A stretch of DNA of 64,000 nucleotides from Alloalcanivorax marinus. GTDB taxonomy: Bacteria > Pseudomonadota > Gammaproteobacteria > Pseudomonadales > Alcanivoracaceae. Shown here in pieces: positions 31,643 through 40,630 of this stretch. The stretch spans positions 153,629 to 217,628 of the forward strand of contig NZ_JADDOL010000006.1 of assembly GCF_016906305.1 (NCBI RefSeq), read 5' to 3'. Under the pieces are notes generated by a model that did no database searches, had not been told where the DNA came from, and worked only from the letters and a program-made list of their open reading frames with translations. A program made the position numbers and the translations under genes. The first letter of the stretch is position 1; the number at the start of each line of letters is the position of its first letter.

Positions 31643-33967
31643 ATGGAAAAACCAACCTTTACCGTGGCCAGACGTTCGGCCGGCGAGTGGCTCTCGTCGC
31701 TGCCGACGCTTTTTATTTTGCTGATCGTGATTTTTCTTTCTTCCGGTCAGATTATTCATTCCCAGCTTTTGAAAATCGGCGAAGCCACCTGGGATGAATA
31801 CTTCCTGCTCAGGGGGGCCGGCATGGTGGCCGAACCCACCTGCAATCCAGACCCGGACATCAACCAGCGCGTGCGCGAAGTGGTCGAGCAGCGCCAGGCC
31901 GAGGCCGACGATCCGCTGGCGGACATCCTCGGCGGTTCCGAGGTGGACGAAGACGCCATCCGCCAGTCCCTGGAGGCCTCCCGCGCCAACTGCCGCGCCA
32001 AATGGATGCGCTACGAAACCGTGCAGGAGAAGGTCACCCCCGGAGTGATCGCGTTCCGCAACATCGAAGGCGGCGTGGCCAGCGTGGTCTCGACCCTCGG
32101 CGACTACAAACGGCTGCTGTTGTGTCTGCTGGTGATCATCTGCGCCGCCACCGCCACGCTCGCCCGGCACCACATCGCCCTGCGGCCGCCCCGAACCCGC
32201 AAGGACCACTATGTATCCACCCTTGCCCAGCTGACCGCCAATACCCTGCTTCTGATGTCGGCGGCGGTATATCGCAGTGAGGACGCCCAGGCCATGGCTT
32301 CCGGCGTCACCGTGGGCAATTTCTATTTGCACGCCTTCTGGATGGCGGGCTTCGCGCTGCTGACCGCCGCCTCCCTGTTTCAGTTGATCCGACCGCCCAA
32401 GGATCTCGAGGACGGCGGTTCCTGGCCCAAGGCACTGCTGACCATTCCGCTGTACACCTTTATGTGTCTGACCGCGTCGGCGCAGTTCATCAGCCAGGGC
32501 TACTACCACGGCATCAGCGTTTATCTGAACATGATGATGGAACTGTCCACCCTGTTCCTGAACCTGGCCCTGTACATCTGGATCGGCATGCTGCTCAAGC
32601 AGACCAAGCTGGCCCACCTGGTGTTCGACGTGCTGCGGCCCTGGAAAATGTCGCCGGAGCTGATGTGCTTCGTGGTGCTGGCCGTGGCCGCTATTCCCAC
32701 CGCCTACACCGGTGCGTCGGGCATCTTCGTGATCGCCGCCGGCGCCACCATCTACCAGGAACTGATCCGCGTGGGGGCGCGCAAGCAACTGGCCCTGGCC
32801 GCCACCGCCATGTCCGGGTCCATGGGCGTGGTACTGCGTCCCTGTCTGCTGGTGGTGATCATCGCCGCGCTCAACAAGAGCGTGACCACCGCCGAACTGT
32901 TCGCGTCGGGCTACAAGATTTTCTTCCTGAGTCTGTTCCTGTTCTTTATCTACAGCCAGTTCGCGCGCACCACGCCGGCGCGCATCGCGCCGTTCTCCGA
33001 GGCCCTGTCCCGCAGTCTCAAGCGCCTGGTCCCGCTGATGCCCTATGGCATCATCGTTGGCGCCGTGCTGGTGATGTTCAGCGACCTTCTGGGTCGTCAC
33101 CTGGACGAATTTTCCGCGCCCATCATCCTGCCTGTGATGCTGCTCGCGGTGCTGCTGTTCGAGAAGCTGAGCCGTCACCTGCTGCATCTGTTCAGTCTGT
33201 TCCTGGCGGTGATGCTGGTGCTGTCGTTCATGGGCATCTGGGAAGGCTACCAGGTGCTGACCAGTGGCAACGTGCCCGCCAGCATTTCACCCGCGGAACT
33301 GGAAGACGTGCTGTGGGGCGAGTTCTGGCGTGATCTGGTGCTGGGCGCCTTCCTGGTCATCCATTATCTGGTCAGGACCGGCGATCAGGACCCTCACTAC
33401 AAGCCTGAGGCGGGCGTTTCGGAGAAAATGGAAGGCGCGCTGCGCCTGGCCACCAACGAGACCACCGGCCACATCGGTGCCCTGCTGATGCTGATGGCCC
33501 TGTCGGTGAGCACCGGCGGCATCATCGAACGCTCCGGCGTCCTGGAGATGTTGCCGGAGACCTTCTCCTCCATCTGGATCGCGATGACCATTCTGGTGGT
33601 GACCATGGTGATCATCGGCATGTTCATGGACCCCTATGGCGCGGTGATCCTGGTCAATGCCACCATCGCCCAGGTCGCCTTCGACAACGGCATCGCGCCA
33701 CTGCACTTCTGGATGATCACGCTGGTGGCCTTCGAGCTGGGCTATCTGACCCCGCCGGTGGCGCTCAACCACCTGCTGACACGGCAGGTGGTCGGCGACG
33801 ACGAGGTGGAAAGCGCCAAACTCACCACCGGCAGCTTCTTCCGTCGCTACGAGAAGTTCATCCTGCCGATCGCGGTGATGCTGACCGCGCTGCTGATGGT
33901 GTCCTTCCTGCCGCTGATCTCCGACGGCCTGCACGAGTGGCTGTTCCAGAAGATCCAGGCGGGCTGA
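31643..33967 (+). CDS. Fused TRAP transporter permease (DctQM/TatQM-like), copy A
   Basis: 774 residues. One N-terminal membrane helix (FILLIVIFLSSGQIIHSQLL) is followed by a hydrophilic segment of about 110 residues. That segment has two cysteines (TCNPDPDI... and ANCRAKW) and an acidic DDPLADILGG motif. DctQ-like helices follow, then a DctM-like large domain with GASGIFVIAAGATIY, SGSMGVVLRPCL, MDPYGAVILVN, and a conserved C-terminal tail after NHLLTRQVVGDDEVESAKL. The fusion of Q and M parts matches TatQM of TPAT systems. It is nearly identical in plan to copy B at 36049-38376. Substrate is unknown. It ends at a strong bidirectional terminator. Confidence 0.85.
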   Translation: MEKPTFTVARRSAGEWLSSLPTLFILLIVIFLSSGQIIHSQLLKIGEATWDEYFLLRGAGMVAEPTCNPDPDINQRVREVVEQRQAEADDPLADILGGSEVDEDAIRQSLEASRANCRAKWMRYETVQEKVTPGVIAFRNIEGGVASVVSTLGDYKRLLLCLLVIICAATATLARHHIALRPPRTRKDHYVSTLAQLTANTLLLMSAAVYRSEDAQAMASGVTVGNFYLHAFWMAGFALLTAASLFQLIRPPKDLEDGGSWPKALLTIPLYTFMCLTASAQFISQGYYHGISVYLNMMMELSTLFLNLALYIWIGMLLKQTKLAHLVFDVLRPWKMSPELMCFVVLAVAAIPTAYTGASGIFVIAAGATIYQELIRVGARKQLALAATAMSGSMGVVLRPCLLVVIIAALNKSVTTAELFASGYKIFFLSLFLFFIYSQFARTTPARIAPFSEALSRSLKRLVPLMPYGIIVGAVLVMFSDLLGRHLDEFSAPIILPVMLLAVLLFEKLSRHLLHLFSLFLAVMLVLSFMGIWEGYQVLTSGNVPASISPAELEDVLWGEFWRDLVLGAFLVIHYLVRTGDQDPHYKPEAGVSEKMEGALRLATNETTGHIGALLMLMALSVSTGGIIERSGVLEMLPETFSSIWIAMTILVVTMVIIGMFMDPYGAVILVNATIAQVAFDNGIAPLHFWMITLVAFELGYLTPPVALNHLLTRQVVGDDEVESAKLTTGSFFRRYEKFILPIAVMLTALLMVSFLPLISDGLHEWLFQKIQAG

Positions 33968-33983
33968 TCACCGCGCCAGCAAG

Positions 33984-34012
33984 AAAAAAGCGGGCTTCGG
34001 CCCGCTTTTTTT
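33984..34012. terminator. Bidirectional terminator between permease A and acyl-CoA synthetase
   Basis: AAAAAAGCGGGC-TTCG-GCCCGCTTTTTTT: a perfect stem with a UUCG-type tetraloop and A/T runs on both sides, serving the two convergent genes. Confidence 0.92.
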
Positions 34013-34022
34013 GTGCCCCGGA

Positions 34023-35852
34023 TCAGAACCGGTACCGGCCCTGGTCGATGCCCTGCTGGATGTCCGGTGTCAGCGGCTGGTAGGTGCGCTCGCCGGGCAG
34101 TAACACGTAAACCGGATCGTCCACCTTCGCCAGATCGTACTTTTCTTCCTTGAGCGTGTTCTTCTGGTGTTTGAAGGTGCCGGTGGTTTGCACGCCGCCC
34201 TGGATCACGCGCAAGAACACCGGCACCGCGAACGGCGGCAGCGCCCGTTGCAGGGCCCGGGTAAACGCCACCCAGTCCACTTCCTCATGGGGACGATCCA
34301 GGCGCAGCTGCGCCATGCCGGCGCGGCCGTCCGTGCCGGGGATCTCCACCCCGTAGACCACGGACTCCACCACCGGCCCGCTGTCATCCAGCATCTGTTC
34401 CACCTCGGTGGTGGAGACGTTCTCACCTTTCCAGCGAAAGGTGTCCCCCAGACGATCCACGAACTGGGCGTGGCGGAAACCGATATCACGCATCATATCG
34501 CCGGTGTTGAACCAGGCGTCGCCTTTCTTGAACACGTCGCGGAAGATCGCTTTTTCGGTTTTGTCCGGGTCGGTGTAGCCGTCGAACGGGGTCTTGTCGG
34601 TGATCTCGCCGAGCATCAGCCCGGCCTCGCCCCTGCCGACCCGGACCATGCGGCCGCGCCGGTCGCGCAGCGGCCGCTCCGCGTCCTTATCGTACTTGAC
34701 GATGGCATAGCCCACCGGCGAAAAGCCCACCGTGTTGTCGAAGTTGAACACATTGGTGAACGCCACATTGCTTTCCGAGGCGGTGTAGAACTCGGCGATG
34801 CGGTCGATGGCGAAACGCCGCTTGAACGGCTTCCAGATGCCCGGGCGCAGACCGTTGCCGACAATGGTGTGCACCGGGTTGTCGGCGTCGTCCGGGCGCT
34901 CCGGCTGCTCGTGGAGATACCGGCAGAGCTCGCCCACGTACCCGAAGGCGGTGCAATTGTGCTTGCGCACTTCGTGCCAGAAGCGGCTGGCGGAAAAACG
35001 TCGCGCCAGGACCAGGCCGCCGCGGGCGGCGATCACCGAGGCCCAGCACACCACCAGACCGGTGGCGTGATAGAACGGCAGCGTGCAGTACAGACGATCC
35101 TGTTCGCCGAGCCGCACCGACGAATAGCCGAAGCCGCCGTAGGCCTTCTCCCAGCGGCCATGGTTGAACACCACCGCCTTGGGCAGGCCGGTGGTGCCGG
35201 AGGTGTAGATATGGAACAGCGGGTCGCGCAGAAAGGTGTGGTAGGTGCTGGCCGGATTCTCGTCGGGGCGCTCGCGGATCACCTCGGCCAGGTTCACATA
35301 ACCCTCCGGCGCCTCCCCCGGATCCGCCAGGGTGTCCTGATCGGCAAAAAACAGAAAGGGACCGTCCAGCGTCAACTGCTCGCGCACCGCGCTCACCGCC
35401 GCCCGTTGCTCGGCGCCAAGGATCACCGCCTTCGGGTTCACCAGGTTGATGCTGTGTACCAGTACCTTGCCCTGCTGGGACGTATTAAGCAGCGCCGCGC
35501 ACACGCCGAGCTTGGCGCAGGCGATCACGGTGGCCAGCAGCTCGGGACGATTCTCCAGGTTGACCGCCACGGTGTCGCCCTTACCCAGGCCCAGGGACGC
35601 CAGATAATGGGCAATGCGATTGGCCCACCCATTCAGCGTGCGGTAAGTGAAAGCACGCTCGTCCTGGATCAGCGCGATGCCGGCGGGATGCTCGGCGGCG
35701 GCCCGCTCGAAGGCCACGCCCAGCCCCACGGGTTTTCGGGTGTCGGTGATTTTGCTCATCCGCGATCCCTTGAGCAGCGCGGGCAGGTGGCCGATGACGT
35801 CCGGCACCCGGGTGAGCAGTTTCGGCAAGGTAATGACGTCCGAATGGCGCAT
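34023..35852 (-). CDS. FATP/VLACS-type long-chain acyl-CoA synthetase
   Basis: 609-residue adenylate-forming enzyme that would activate fatty acids to acyl-CoA. AMP-binding motif YTSGTTGLPKAV. FATP/very-long-chain signature FVDRLGDTFRWKGENVSTTEVEQ. TGTFKHQKNTLKEE supplies the C-terminal Lys. This differs from FadD-type enzymes and resembles the family linking fatty-acid uptake to activation. ATG 35852 has AAGGGG 7-8 bases upstream. The frame also opens at GTG 35903, which lacks a site. It sits antisense between the two TRAP permeases, which suggests that their cargo is an acyl compound. Confidence 0.9.
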   Translation of the reverse strand: MRHSDVITLPKLLTRVPDVIGHLPALLKGSRMSKITDTRKPVGLGVAFERAAAEHPAGIALIQDERAFTYRTLNGWANRIAHYLASLGLGKGDTVAVNLENRPELLATVIACAKLGVCAALLNTSQQGKVLVHSINLVNPKAVILGAEQRAAVSAVREQLTLDGPFLFFADQDTLADPGEAPEGYVNLAEVIRERPDENPASTYHTFLRDPLFHIYTSGTTGLPKAVVFNHGRWEKAYGGFGYSSVRLGEQDRLYCTLPFYHATGLVVCWASVIAARGGLVLARRFSASRFWHEVRKHNCTAFGYVGELCRYLHEQPERPDDADNPVHTIVGNGLRPGIWKPFKRRFAIDRIAEFYTASESNVAFTNVFNFDNTVGFSPVGYAIVKYDKDAERPLRDRRGRMVRVGRGEAGLMLGEITDKTPFDGYTDPDKTEKAIFRDVFKKGDAWFNTGDMMRDIGFRHAQFVDRLGDTFRWKGENVSTTEVEQMLDDSGPVVESVVYGVEIPGTDGRAGMAQLRLDRPHEEVDWVAFTRALQRALPPFAVPVFLRVIQGGVQTTGTFKHQKNTLKEEKYDLAKVDDPVYVLLPGERTYQPLTPDIQQGIDQGRYRF

Positions 35853-36048
35853 CGCTTTCCCCTTGTTTTTTGTGTTGTTCTGATTCGCGTTGACTTCAGA
35901 CACACGCCCGGAGGGTGGCTTCAGTCAATCCATCGCGTTGCGGTACCGAAGCCGATTCTATAGCATCGATGTTTATATTTGTACACAACGGAAAAACGCG
36001 CGACAGCGACATAATCAGGACAATAAAAACCAGAAAAGGAATCGCACC
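35853..36048. promoter_or_regulatory. Divergent promoter region, acyl-CoA synthetase / permease B
   Basis: A 196-bp AT-rich gap that must drive both divergent genes. For permease B, TTGCGG (35938) and TATAGC (35959) are a possible but short-spaced pair. Downstream AT-rich bases (TTTATATTTGTACA, 35972 on) could hold another. No operator is certain. Confidence 0.4.
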
Positions 36049-38376
36049 ATGGAGACACGAAGCGGGGGTCTTCTTCATCGCTCTTCCCAGGAATGGCTGT
36101 CCACCCTGCCGGTATTTCTGCTGTTACTGCTGGTGGTGTTTCTCTCCTCGGGCCAGATCATTCACTCCCAGCTGCTGAAGATCGGGGAGTCCACCTGGGA
36201 CGAGTATTTTCTGCTGCGCACCGCCGGATTGGTGCCACCGCCCACCTGTGAACGCGATCCGGACATCGAGGCGCGCACCGACGAGATCGTGCAACGCCGC
36301 CAGGCGGAAGCCGGCGACGACCCGCTCGCCGATATTCTCGGCGGCGGCGCCGTGGACCGGGACGCGGTGCGCCAGTCGCTGATGGCCGCCCGCGCCAACT
36401 GCCGCGCCAAATGGGACCGTTACCAGACCGTCGAGGACAAGGTCACGCCGGGGGTGGTGGCGTTCCGCAACATGGAAGGCGGCGTGGCCACGGTGGTGGC
36501 CACCCTGGGCGACTACAAACGTCTGCTGCTGGCCCTGCTGTTACTGATCTGCGCCACCACGACGACCTTCCAGCGCCACCATATTTCGCTGCGACCCTCG
36601 CGCACCCGCAAGGACCATGTGATCTCCATGGGTGCCCAGGTAATCTCCAATACCCTGCTGCTGATCTCCGCCATCGCCTACCGGGGCTCGGACCTGCGCG
36701 CCGCCAATGCCGGCGTCACCGTGGACGCGCTCTACCTGCACTGGGTATGGATCATCGGCTTCGCGGTGCTGGCGCTGGCCGCGCTCTATCAATTGCTGAA
36801 ACCGCCCCGCGATCTGGAGACCGGCGGCTCCTGGGGCAAGGCGCTGCTCACCATTCCGCTGTTCAGCTTCATGTGTATTTCGGCATCGGTACAGTTCTAC
36901 GGCCAGGGCTATTTCCACGGCGTCAGCGTGTACATGAACATGATGATGGAACTGTCCACCCTGTTCCTGAACCTGGCGCTGTACATCTGGATCGGCATGA
37001 TGCTCAAACAGACCCGTTTGACGCACATCGTGTTCGACCTGATGCGGCCCTGGAATCTGTCGCCGGAACTGATGTGCGTGGTGGTGCTGTCGTTCGCCGC
37101 GGTGCTCACCGCCTACACCGGCGCCTCCGGGATTTTCGTGATCGCCGCCGGCGCCACCATCTATCGGGAACTGACCCGCGTGGGCGCCCGTAAGCAGCTG
37201 GCGCTGGCCGCCACCGCCATGTCCGGGTCCATGGGCGTGGTGCTGCGGCCCTGCCTGATCGTGGTGGTGATCGCCGCGCTCAACAAGAACGTGACCACCG
37301 CGGAAATGTTCTCCGCCGGCGGCAAGGTGTTCGTTCTGAGCCTGCTGGTGTTTTTCCTCTACAGCCAGTTCGCGCGCACCACCCCGGCGCGGGTGGCGCC
37401 GTTCGCCAAGGCCCTGCCCGCCAGCCTTAAACGGGCCGTGCCGCTGATGCCCTACGGCATCGTGGTGGGCGCCGTGGCGCTGTTCTTCAACGACCTGCTG
37501 GCCCGCCAGCTGGACGAGTTCTCGGCGCCCATCATTCTGCCGGTGATGCTGATCGCGATTCTGCTGTACGAAAAACTCAGCCGCCATGCGGTGCATCTTT
37601 TCGCGCTGTTCATGGTCGGCATGCTGATCAGTTCCTACCTGGGCATCTGGGAGGGCTATCAGGCGCTCAGCGGCGGCACCCTGCCCGCCGGCGTCAACGC
37701 CGGCGAACTGGAAGCGGCCCTGTGGGGGGACCTGTGGCGCAACCTGCTGTTCACCCTGTTCCTGGTGGTGCACTATCTGGTACCCACCGGCGACCAGGAC
37801 CCGCACTACGCTCCGGAGGAAGGCATCTCCGAGAAGCTGGAAGGCGCCATGCGCTTCGCCACCACCGAAACCACCGGTCACATCGGCGCGCTGCTGCTGC
37901 TGATGGCCATGTCCATGGCCGCCTCCGGCATCATCGAACGTTCCGGCGTACTGGAGGCGCTGCCCAGCGCGTTCGGCTCGGTGTGGATCGCCGCCGCCTT
38001 CTTCGTGGTCGCCCTGGTGCTGGTGGGCATGTTCATCGACCCGCTGGGGGCGGTGATTCTGGTCAACGCGGCCATGGCCCCCATGGCCCAGGCCAACGGC
38101 ATCAGCGCACTGCACTTCTGGATGATCGCCCTGGTGGCCTTCGAACTGGGTTATCTGACCCCGCCGGTGGCGCTCAACCATCTGCTCACCCGCCAGGTGG
38201 TGGGCGACGACGAAGTGGAAAGCGCCAAACTCAAAAGCGGCAGTTTCTTCCGCCGTTACGAGAAGTTCCTGCTGCCCATTTCGGTGATGCTCACGGTGCT
38301 GCTGATCGTCGCCTTCCTGCCGCTGTTCTCGGATAGCGTGCACGGTTGGGTGTTCCAGAAAATCCAGGCGGGCTGA
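36049..38376 (+). CDS. Fused TRAP transporter permease (DctQM/TatQM-like), copy B
   Basis: 775 residues. It has the same layout as copy A: first helix FLLLLLVVFLSSGQIIHSQLL; Cys-flanked segment (TCERDPDI to ANCRAKW) with DDPLADILGG; TYTGASGIFVIAAGATIY-type core; SGSMGVVLRPCL; IDPLGAVILVN; and the ending VFQKIQAG. By eye most positions agree with copy A, including the tail NHLLTRQVVGDDEVESAKL, so this is a gene duplication. The ATG at 36049 has AAAGGA 8 bases upstream. No binding-protein gene is adjacent, so it presumably shares the island's four. Confidence 0.85.
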   Translation: METRSGGLLHRSSQEWLSTLPVFLLLLLVVFLSSGQIIHSQLLKIGESTWDEYFLLRTAGLVPPPTCERDPDIEARTDEIVQRRQAEAGDDPLADILGGGAVDRDAVRQSLMAARANCRAKWDRYQTVEDKVTPGVVAFRNMEGGVATVVATLGDYKRLLLALLLLICATTTTFQRHHISLRPSRTRKDHVISMGAQVISNTLLLISAIAYRGSDLRAANAGVTVDALYLHWVWIIGFAVLALAALYQLLKPPRDLETGGSWGKALLTIPLFSFMCISASVQFYGQGYFHGVSVYMNMMMELSTLFLNLALYIWIGMMLKQTRLTHIVFDLMRPWNLSPELMCVVVLSFAAVLTAYTGASGIFVIAAGATIYRELTRVGARKQLALAATAMSGSMGVVLRPCLIVVVIAALNKNVTTAEMFSAGGKVFVLSLLVFFLYSQFARTTPARVAPFAKALPASLKRAVPLMPYGIVVGAVALFFNDLLARQLDEFSAPIILPVMLIAILLYEKLSRHAVHLFALFMVGMLISSYLGIWEGYQALSGGTLPAGVNAGELEAALWGDLWRNLLFTLFLVVHYLVPTGDQDPHYAPEEGISEKLEGAMRFATTETTGHIGALLLLMAMSMAASGIIERSGVLEALPSAFGSVWIAAAFFVVALVLVGMFIDPLGAVILVNAAMAPMAQANGISALHFWMIALVAFELGYLTPPVALNHLLTRQVVGDDEVESAKLKSGSFFRRYEKFLLPISVMLTVLLIVAFLPLFSDSVHGWVFQKIQAG

Positions 38377-38449
38377 GCGACGACGGAGAATGATTTCACC
38401 CGGAATATGGGCTAATCTGCCGGAACGTTTCACGCGATACGAGGCCCGT

Positions 38450-38605
38450 ATGAACCGCCCGGAACCTGATCGCGCTCCGTCGCGCGCCACCGAACCGCTG
38501 CCGAAAAGCTGGCGGCCGGCCCTGACCTTGCTCGGGGCCCTGCTGGCGGTCACCGCCGCCATCGCCGTGGCCGCCGCGGTGGTGGACCGCATGATCTACG
38601 GGTAA
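38450..38605 (+). CDS. Small single-pass membrane protein
   Basis: 51 residues: a Pro/Arg-rich N-terminus (MNRPEPDRAPSRATEPLPKS) and one membrane helix (about residues 24-46, ALTLLGALLAVTAAIAVAAAVV), ending DRMIYG. GAGG precedes the ATG. It ends 4 bp before the PilZ gene and is probably co-transcribed with it. No family recognised; an upstream ATG at 38390 is possible but poorly spaced from its site. Confidence 0.55.
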   Translation: MNRPEPDRAPSRATEPLPKSWRPALTLLGALLAVTAAIAVAAAVVDRMIYG

Positions 38606-38609
38606 GGCC

Positions 38610-38963
38610 ATGCCGCACCGGGACGAGCACCGCCAGCATCCCCGCCAGCCCGCTCCCCGAGGGGTCGCCCTGACCCTGCGCCCGGAACACGCCGGCGCCG
38701 ACCAGGAGGCCCTGCACCTGTTGTGCCGGGACCTGTCCCGCACTGGCCTCGGCGTCAGCTTTCCCCAACCGATTCCCCCGGACACCGATGTGGAGCTGTG
38801 GGTCCATGTGCCAGAACGGTCCGGCGCGCCCCTGCACCTGTTCGGCACCGTGGCCTGGTGCGCGGCGCCGCTGGGCCAGTGGCGCGCCGGCATCGCTCTG
38901 GACCTGGAGCGCGGCGACGGCGGTGTCTGGGAGGCCCGTTTCGCCCCCGGCACGCCGCCGTGA
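38610..38963 (+). CDS. PilZ-domain protein
   Basis: 117 residues. HRQHPRQPAPRGV at the N-terminus fits the RxxxR part and CRDLSRTGLGVSF the D/NxSxxG part of a c-di-GMP-binding PilZ domain, followed by the expected small beta barrel (LWVHVPERSGAPLHLFGTVAWC). It is probably a single-domain c-di-GMP receptor. It is flanked by the small membrane protein and the methyltransferase, with which it overlaps (GTGA). Whether it acts on cellulose synthesis encoded 20 kb away is not shown. Confidence 0.75.
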   Translation: MPHRDEHRQHPRQPAPRGVALTLRPEHAGADQEALHLLCRDLSRTGLGVSFPQPIPPDTDVELWVHVPERSGAPLHLFGTVAWCAAPLGQWRAGIALDLERGDGGVWEARFAPGTPP

Positions 38964-39697
38964 ACCGCGAGCCGGAGCGCCTGTTCCGGCGCGGCGCCTC
39001 TTACCAGTCCCATCGCCCCGACTATCCCGACAGCCTGTTCGCCACCCTGGCCGATCACGCCCCGGCCCGCCGCCGGGCGCTGGATCTGGGCTGCGGCAGT
39101 GGCCAGGCCTGTGGCGCGCTGGAAGCGCACTTCGATCAAGTGCTCGGCATTGACGTGAGCCTGGAGCAATTGCGCGCCGCGCCGCCCGGTGGCGCCCGCT
39201 ATCTGGTGGCCCGCGCCGACGCCCTGCCGGTGGCGGACGCCAGCCTGGACCTGATCACCGTGGCCCAGGCGCTGCACTGGTTCCCGCTGCCGGCCTTTTT
39301 TCATGAAGCCGGCCGGGTGCTGCGCCCGGCAGGCCTGCTGGCGATCATCAGCTACGGGCTGTGCACGGTGACGGGTCTGGAAGGGCTGGTGGAGGATTTC
39401 CACGACCGCACCCTCAAGCCCTGGTGGCCGCCGGCCCGCTGGGTGGTGGTCAACGGCTACCGGGGCGTCACCCTGCCCTGGCCGGAACGGCCCGACCCGG
39501 CGCCGGCGCCCATCGAACGGCGCTGGACCTGGCGGGACATGGCCGGCTACCTGGACACCTGGTCGGCGCTGGTCAAGGCCCGGGCCGCCGGCGAGGACCC
39601 GCTGGCGGCGTTTCTGCCGACCCTGCGGGCGGCCTGGGGCGAGGAGGAAAGGACGGTGCGCTGGCCGTTGCGGGTGCGCTGCTGCGCGCGGCCTTGA
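38960..39697 (+). CDS. Class I SAM-dependent methyltransferase
   Basis: 245 residues. It opens NREPERLFRRGASYQSHRPDYPDSLF, as in small UbiE/trans-aconitate methyltransferase-like proteins. SAM motif I is LDLGCGSGQACGAL; motif II/III is GIDVSLEQL...ADALPVADASLDLITVAQALHWF. The substrate is unknown. The GTG start at 38960 overlaps the PilZ stop as GTGA; the much longer upstream frame overlaps PilZ and is not used. It is convergent with the HIT gene, with REP doublet 5 between. Confidence 0.85.
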   Translation: MNREPERLFRRGASYQSHRPDYPDSLFATLADHAPARRRALDLGCGSGQACGALEAHFDQVLGIDVSLEQLRAAPPGGARYLVARADALPVADASLDLITVAQALHWFPLPAFFHEAGRVLRPAGLLAIISYGLCTVTGLEGLVEDFHDRTLKPWWPPARWVVVNGYRGVTLPWPERPDPAPAPIERRWTWRDMAGYLDTWSALVKARAAGEDPLAAFLPTLRAAWGEEERTVRWPLRVRCCARP

Positions 39698-39704
39698 GGG
39701 GGGA

Positions 39705-39768
39705 TCGCGACTAAAGTCGCTCCTACAGTAGCGTGAAAAGGGTGCTGTAGGAGCGACTTTAGTCGCGA
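39705..39768. repeat. REP doublet 5, AC/GT stem variant
   Basis: Reverse copy 39705-39726 and forward copy 39747-39768 with stem GCGACT-TT-AGTCGC in place of GCGGCT-TC-AGCCGC, so both arms changed together. Located between convergent genes. Confidence 0.88.
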
Positions 39769-39781
39769 TAAAACCCGCAGA

Positions 39782-40231
39782 TCAGGCTTTCGGAAAATGC
39801 TCCGCCAGCAGGCCCGCCAGCCGGTCCAGGCGGTGGCGGCGTTTGGCCAGGCCGAAGATGTTCATCATGCGCGTGCCCCAGGTCAGCGCCGTGGCCAGGG
39901 TGTCGCCGCCGCGCCGGGGGATCACGTGGATGTGCACATGGGGCACGTGCTGGTTGGCCTCGCGGCCGTCGTTGACCATCACGTTGTGCGCCAGCACGTC
40001 CAGGCCGGCGCGCTTCTGGGCGCGGATGGTGCGCCGCGCCAGCTCGAACAGATGGGCGGTGAGCTCCGGCGACAGATTCTGCAGCAGCGGCTGATGCTCC
40101 AGCGGAATCACCAGGCAATGGGCCTCGCGCACCGGGAACAGGTCCAGCAACACCATCGCCCGGTCGTCCCGGTAGACCACGCTGCCCGGCAGCTCGCCGT
40201 CACGGATGCGGCAGAACACGCAGTCGCTCAC
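39782..40231 (-). CDS. HIT-family nucleotide-binding protein
   Basis: 149 residues. It begins CVFCRIRDGELPGSVVYRDD, and the histidine-triad motif HVPHVHIHVIPRRGGD is intact. It is probably a nucleotidyl hydrolase of the HINT/Fhit type. Start is GTG 40231, overlapping the upstream membrane-protein stop as GTGA. It is the last gene of the ycgL-ycgN-membrane protein-HIT chain. Confidence 0.9.
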   Translation of the reverse strand: MSDCVFCRIRDGELPGSVVYRDDRAMVLLDLFPVREAHCLVIPLEHQPLLQNLSPELTAHLFELARRTIRAQKRAGLDVLAHNVMVNDGREANQHVPHVHIHVIPRRGGDTLATALTWGTRMMNIFGLAKRRHRLDRLAGLLAEHFPKA

Positions 40232-40602
40232 TCGACCCCCGCGTACTCGTCGTCATCGTAATGGTCGTAGCGGTCGCCGTACTTGCGGCGCCGGCGCCAG
40301 ATCTCGGCCAGCGCCACCAGCACCGCCACCACCAGGATCGCCAGCAAGGGCGCGCCGGCGCGCCACGGGCTGGTGTCTTCCTGGAACAGGCCGTCGAACA
40401 CCACCACCACCCAGGCCGGCGCCAGTTCGCCGTGTTCCGGCGACACCGACCAGGGTGTCAGCAGCAAGGCCGCGCCCACCGCGCGCAGTGGCAAACGGAC
40501 GGCGCTGGCGAACGGCCGGGTGATGTACCACAGCACGAACAGCACCCCCACACATCCCAGCAAATAGGCGAACCATCCCCACATATAGGCTTTCGTCGTC
40601 AC
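40228..40602 (-). CDS. Uncharacterised two-helix membrane protein
   Basis: 124 residues. Hydrophobic helices: about 6-25 (MWGWFAYLLGCVGVLFVLWYI), a short one near 40-50, and 88-106 (APLLAILVVAVLVALAEIW). The tail is basic then acidic/Tyr-rich (RRRRKYGDRYDHYDDDEYAGVE). GTG 40602 has GGAG 8 bases upstream. No family recognised. It lies between ycgN and the HIT gene, with overlap to the latter. Confidence 0.7.
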   Translation of the reverse strand: MTTKAYMWGWFAYLLGCVGVLFVLWYITRPFASAVRLPLRAVGAALLLTPWSVSPEHGELAPAWVVVVFDGLFQEDTSPWRAGAPLLAILVVAVLVALAEIWRRRRKYGDRYDHYDDDEYAGVE

Positions 40603-40630
40603 GGTTACTCCAGTTGATCGGAGGGCGGCC

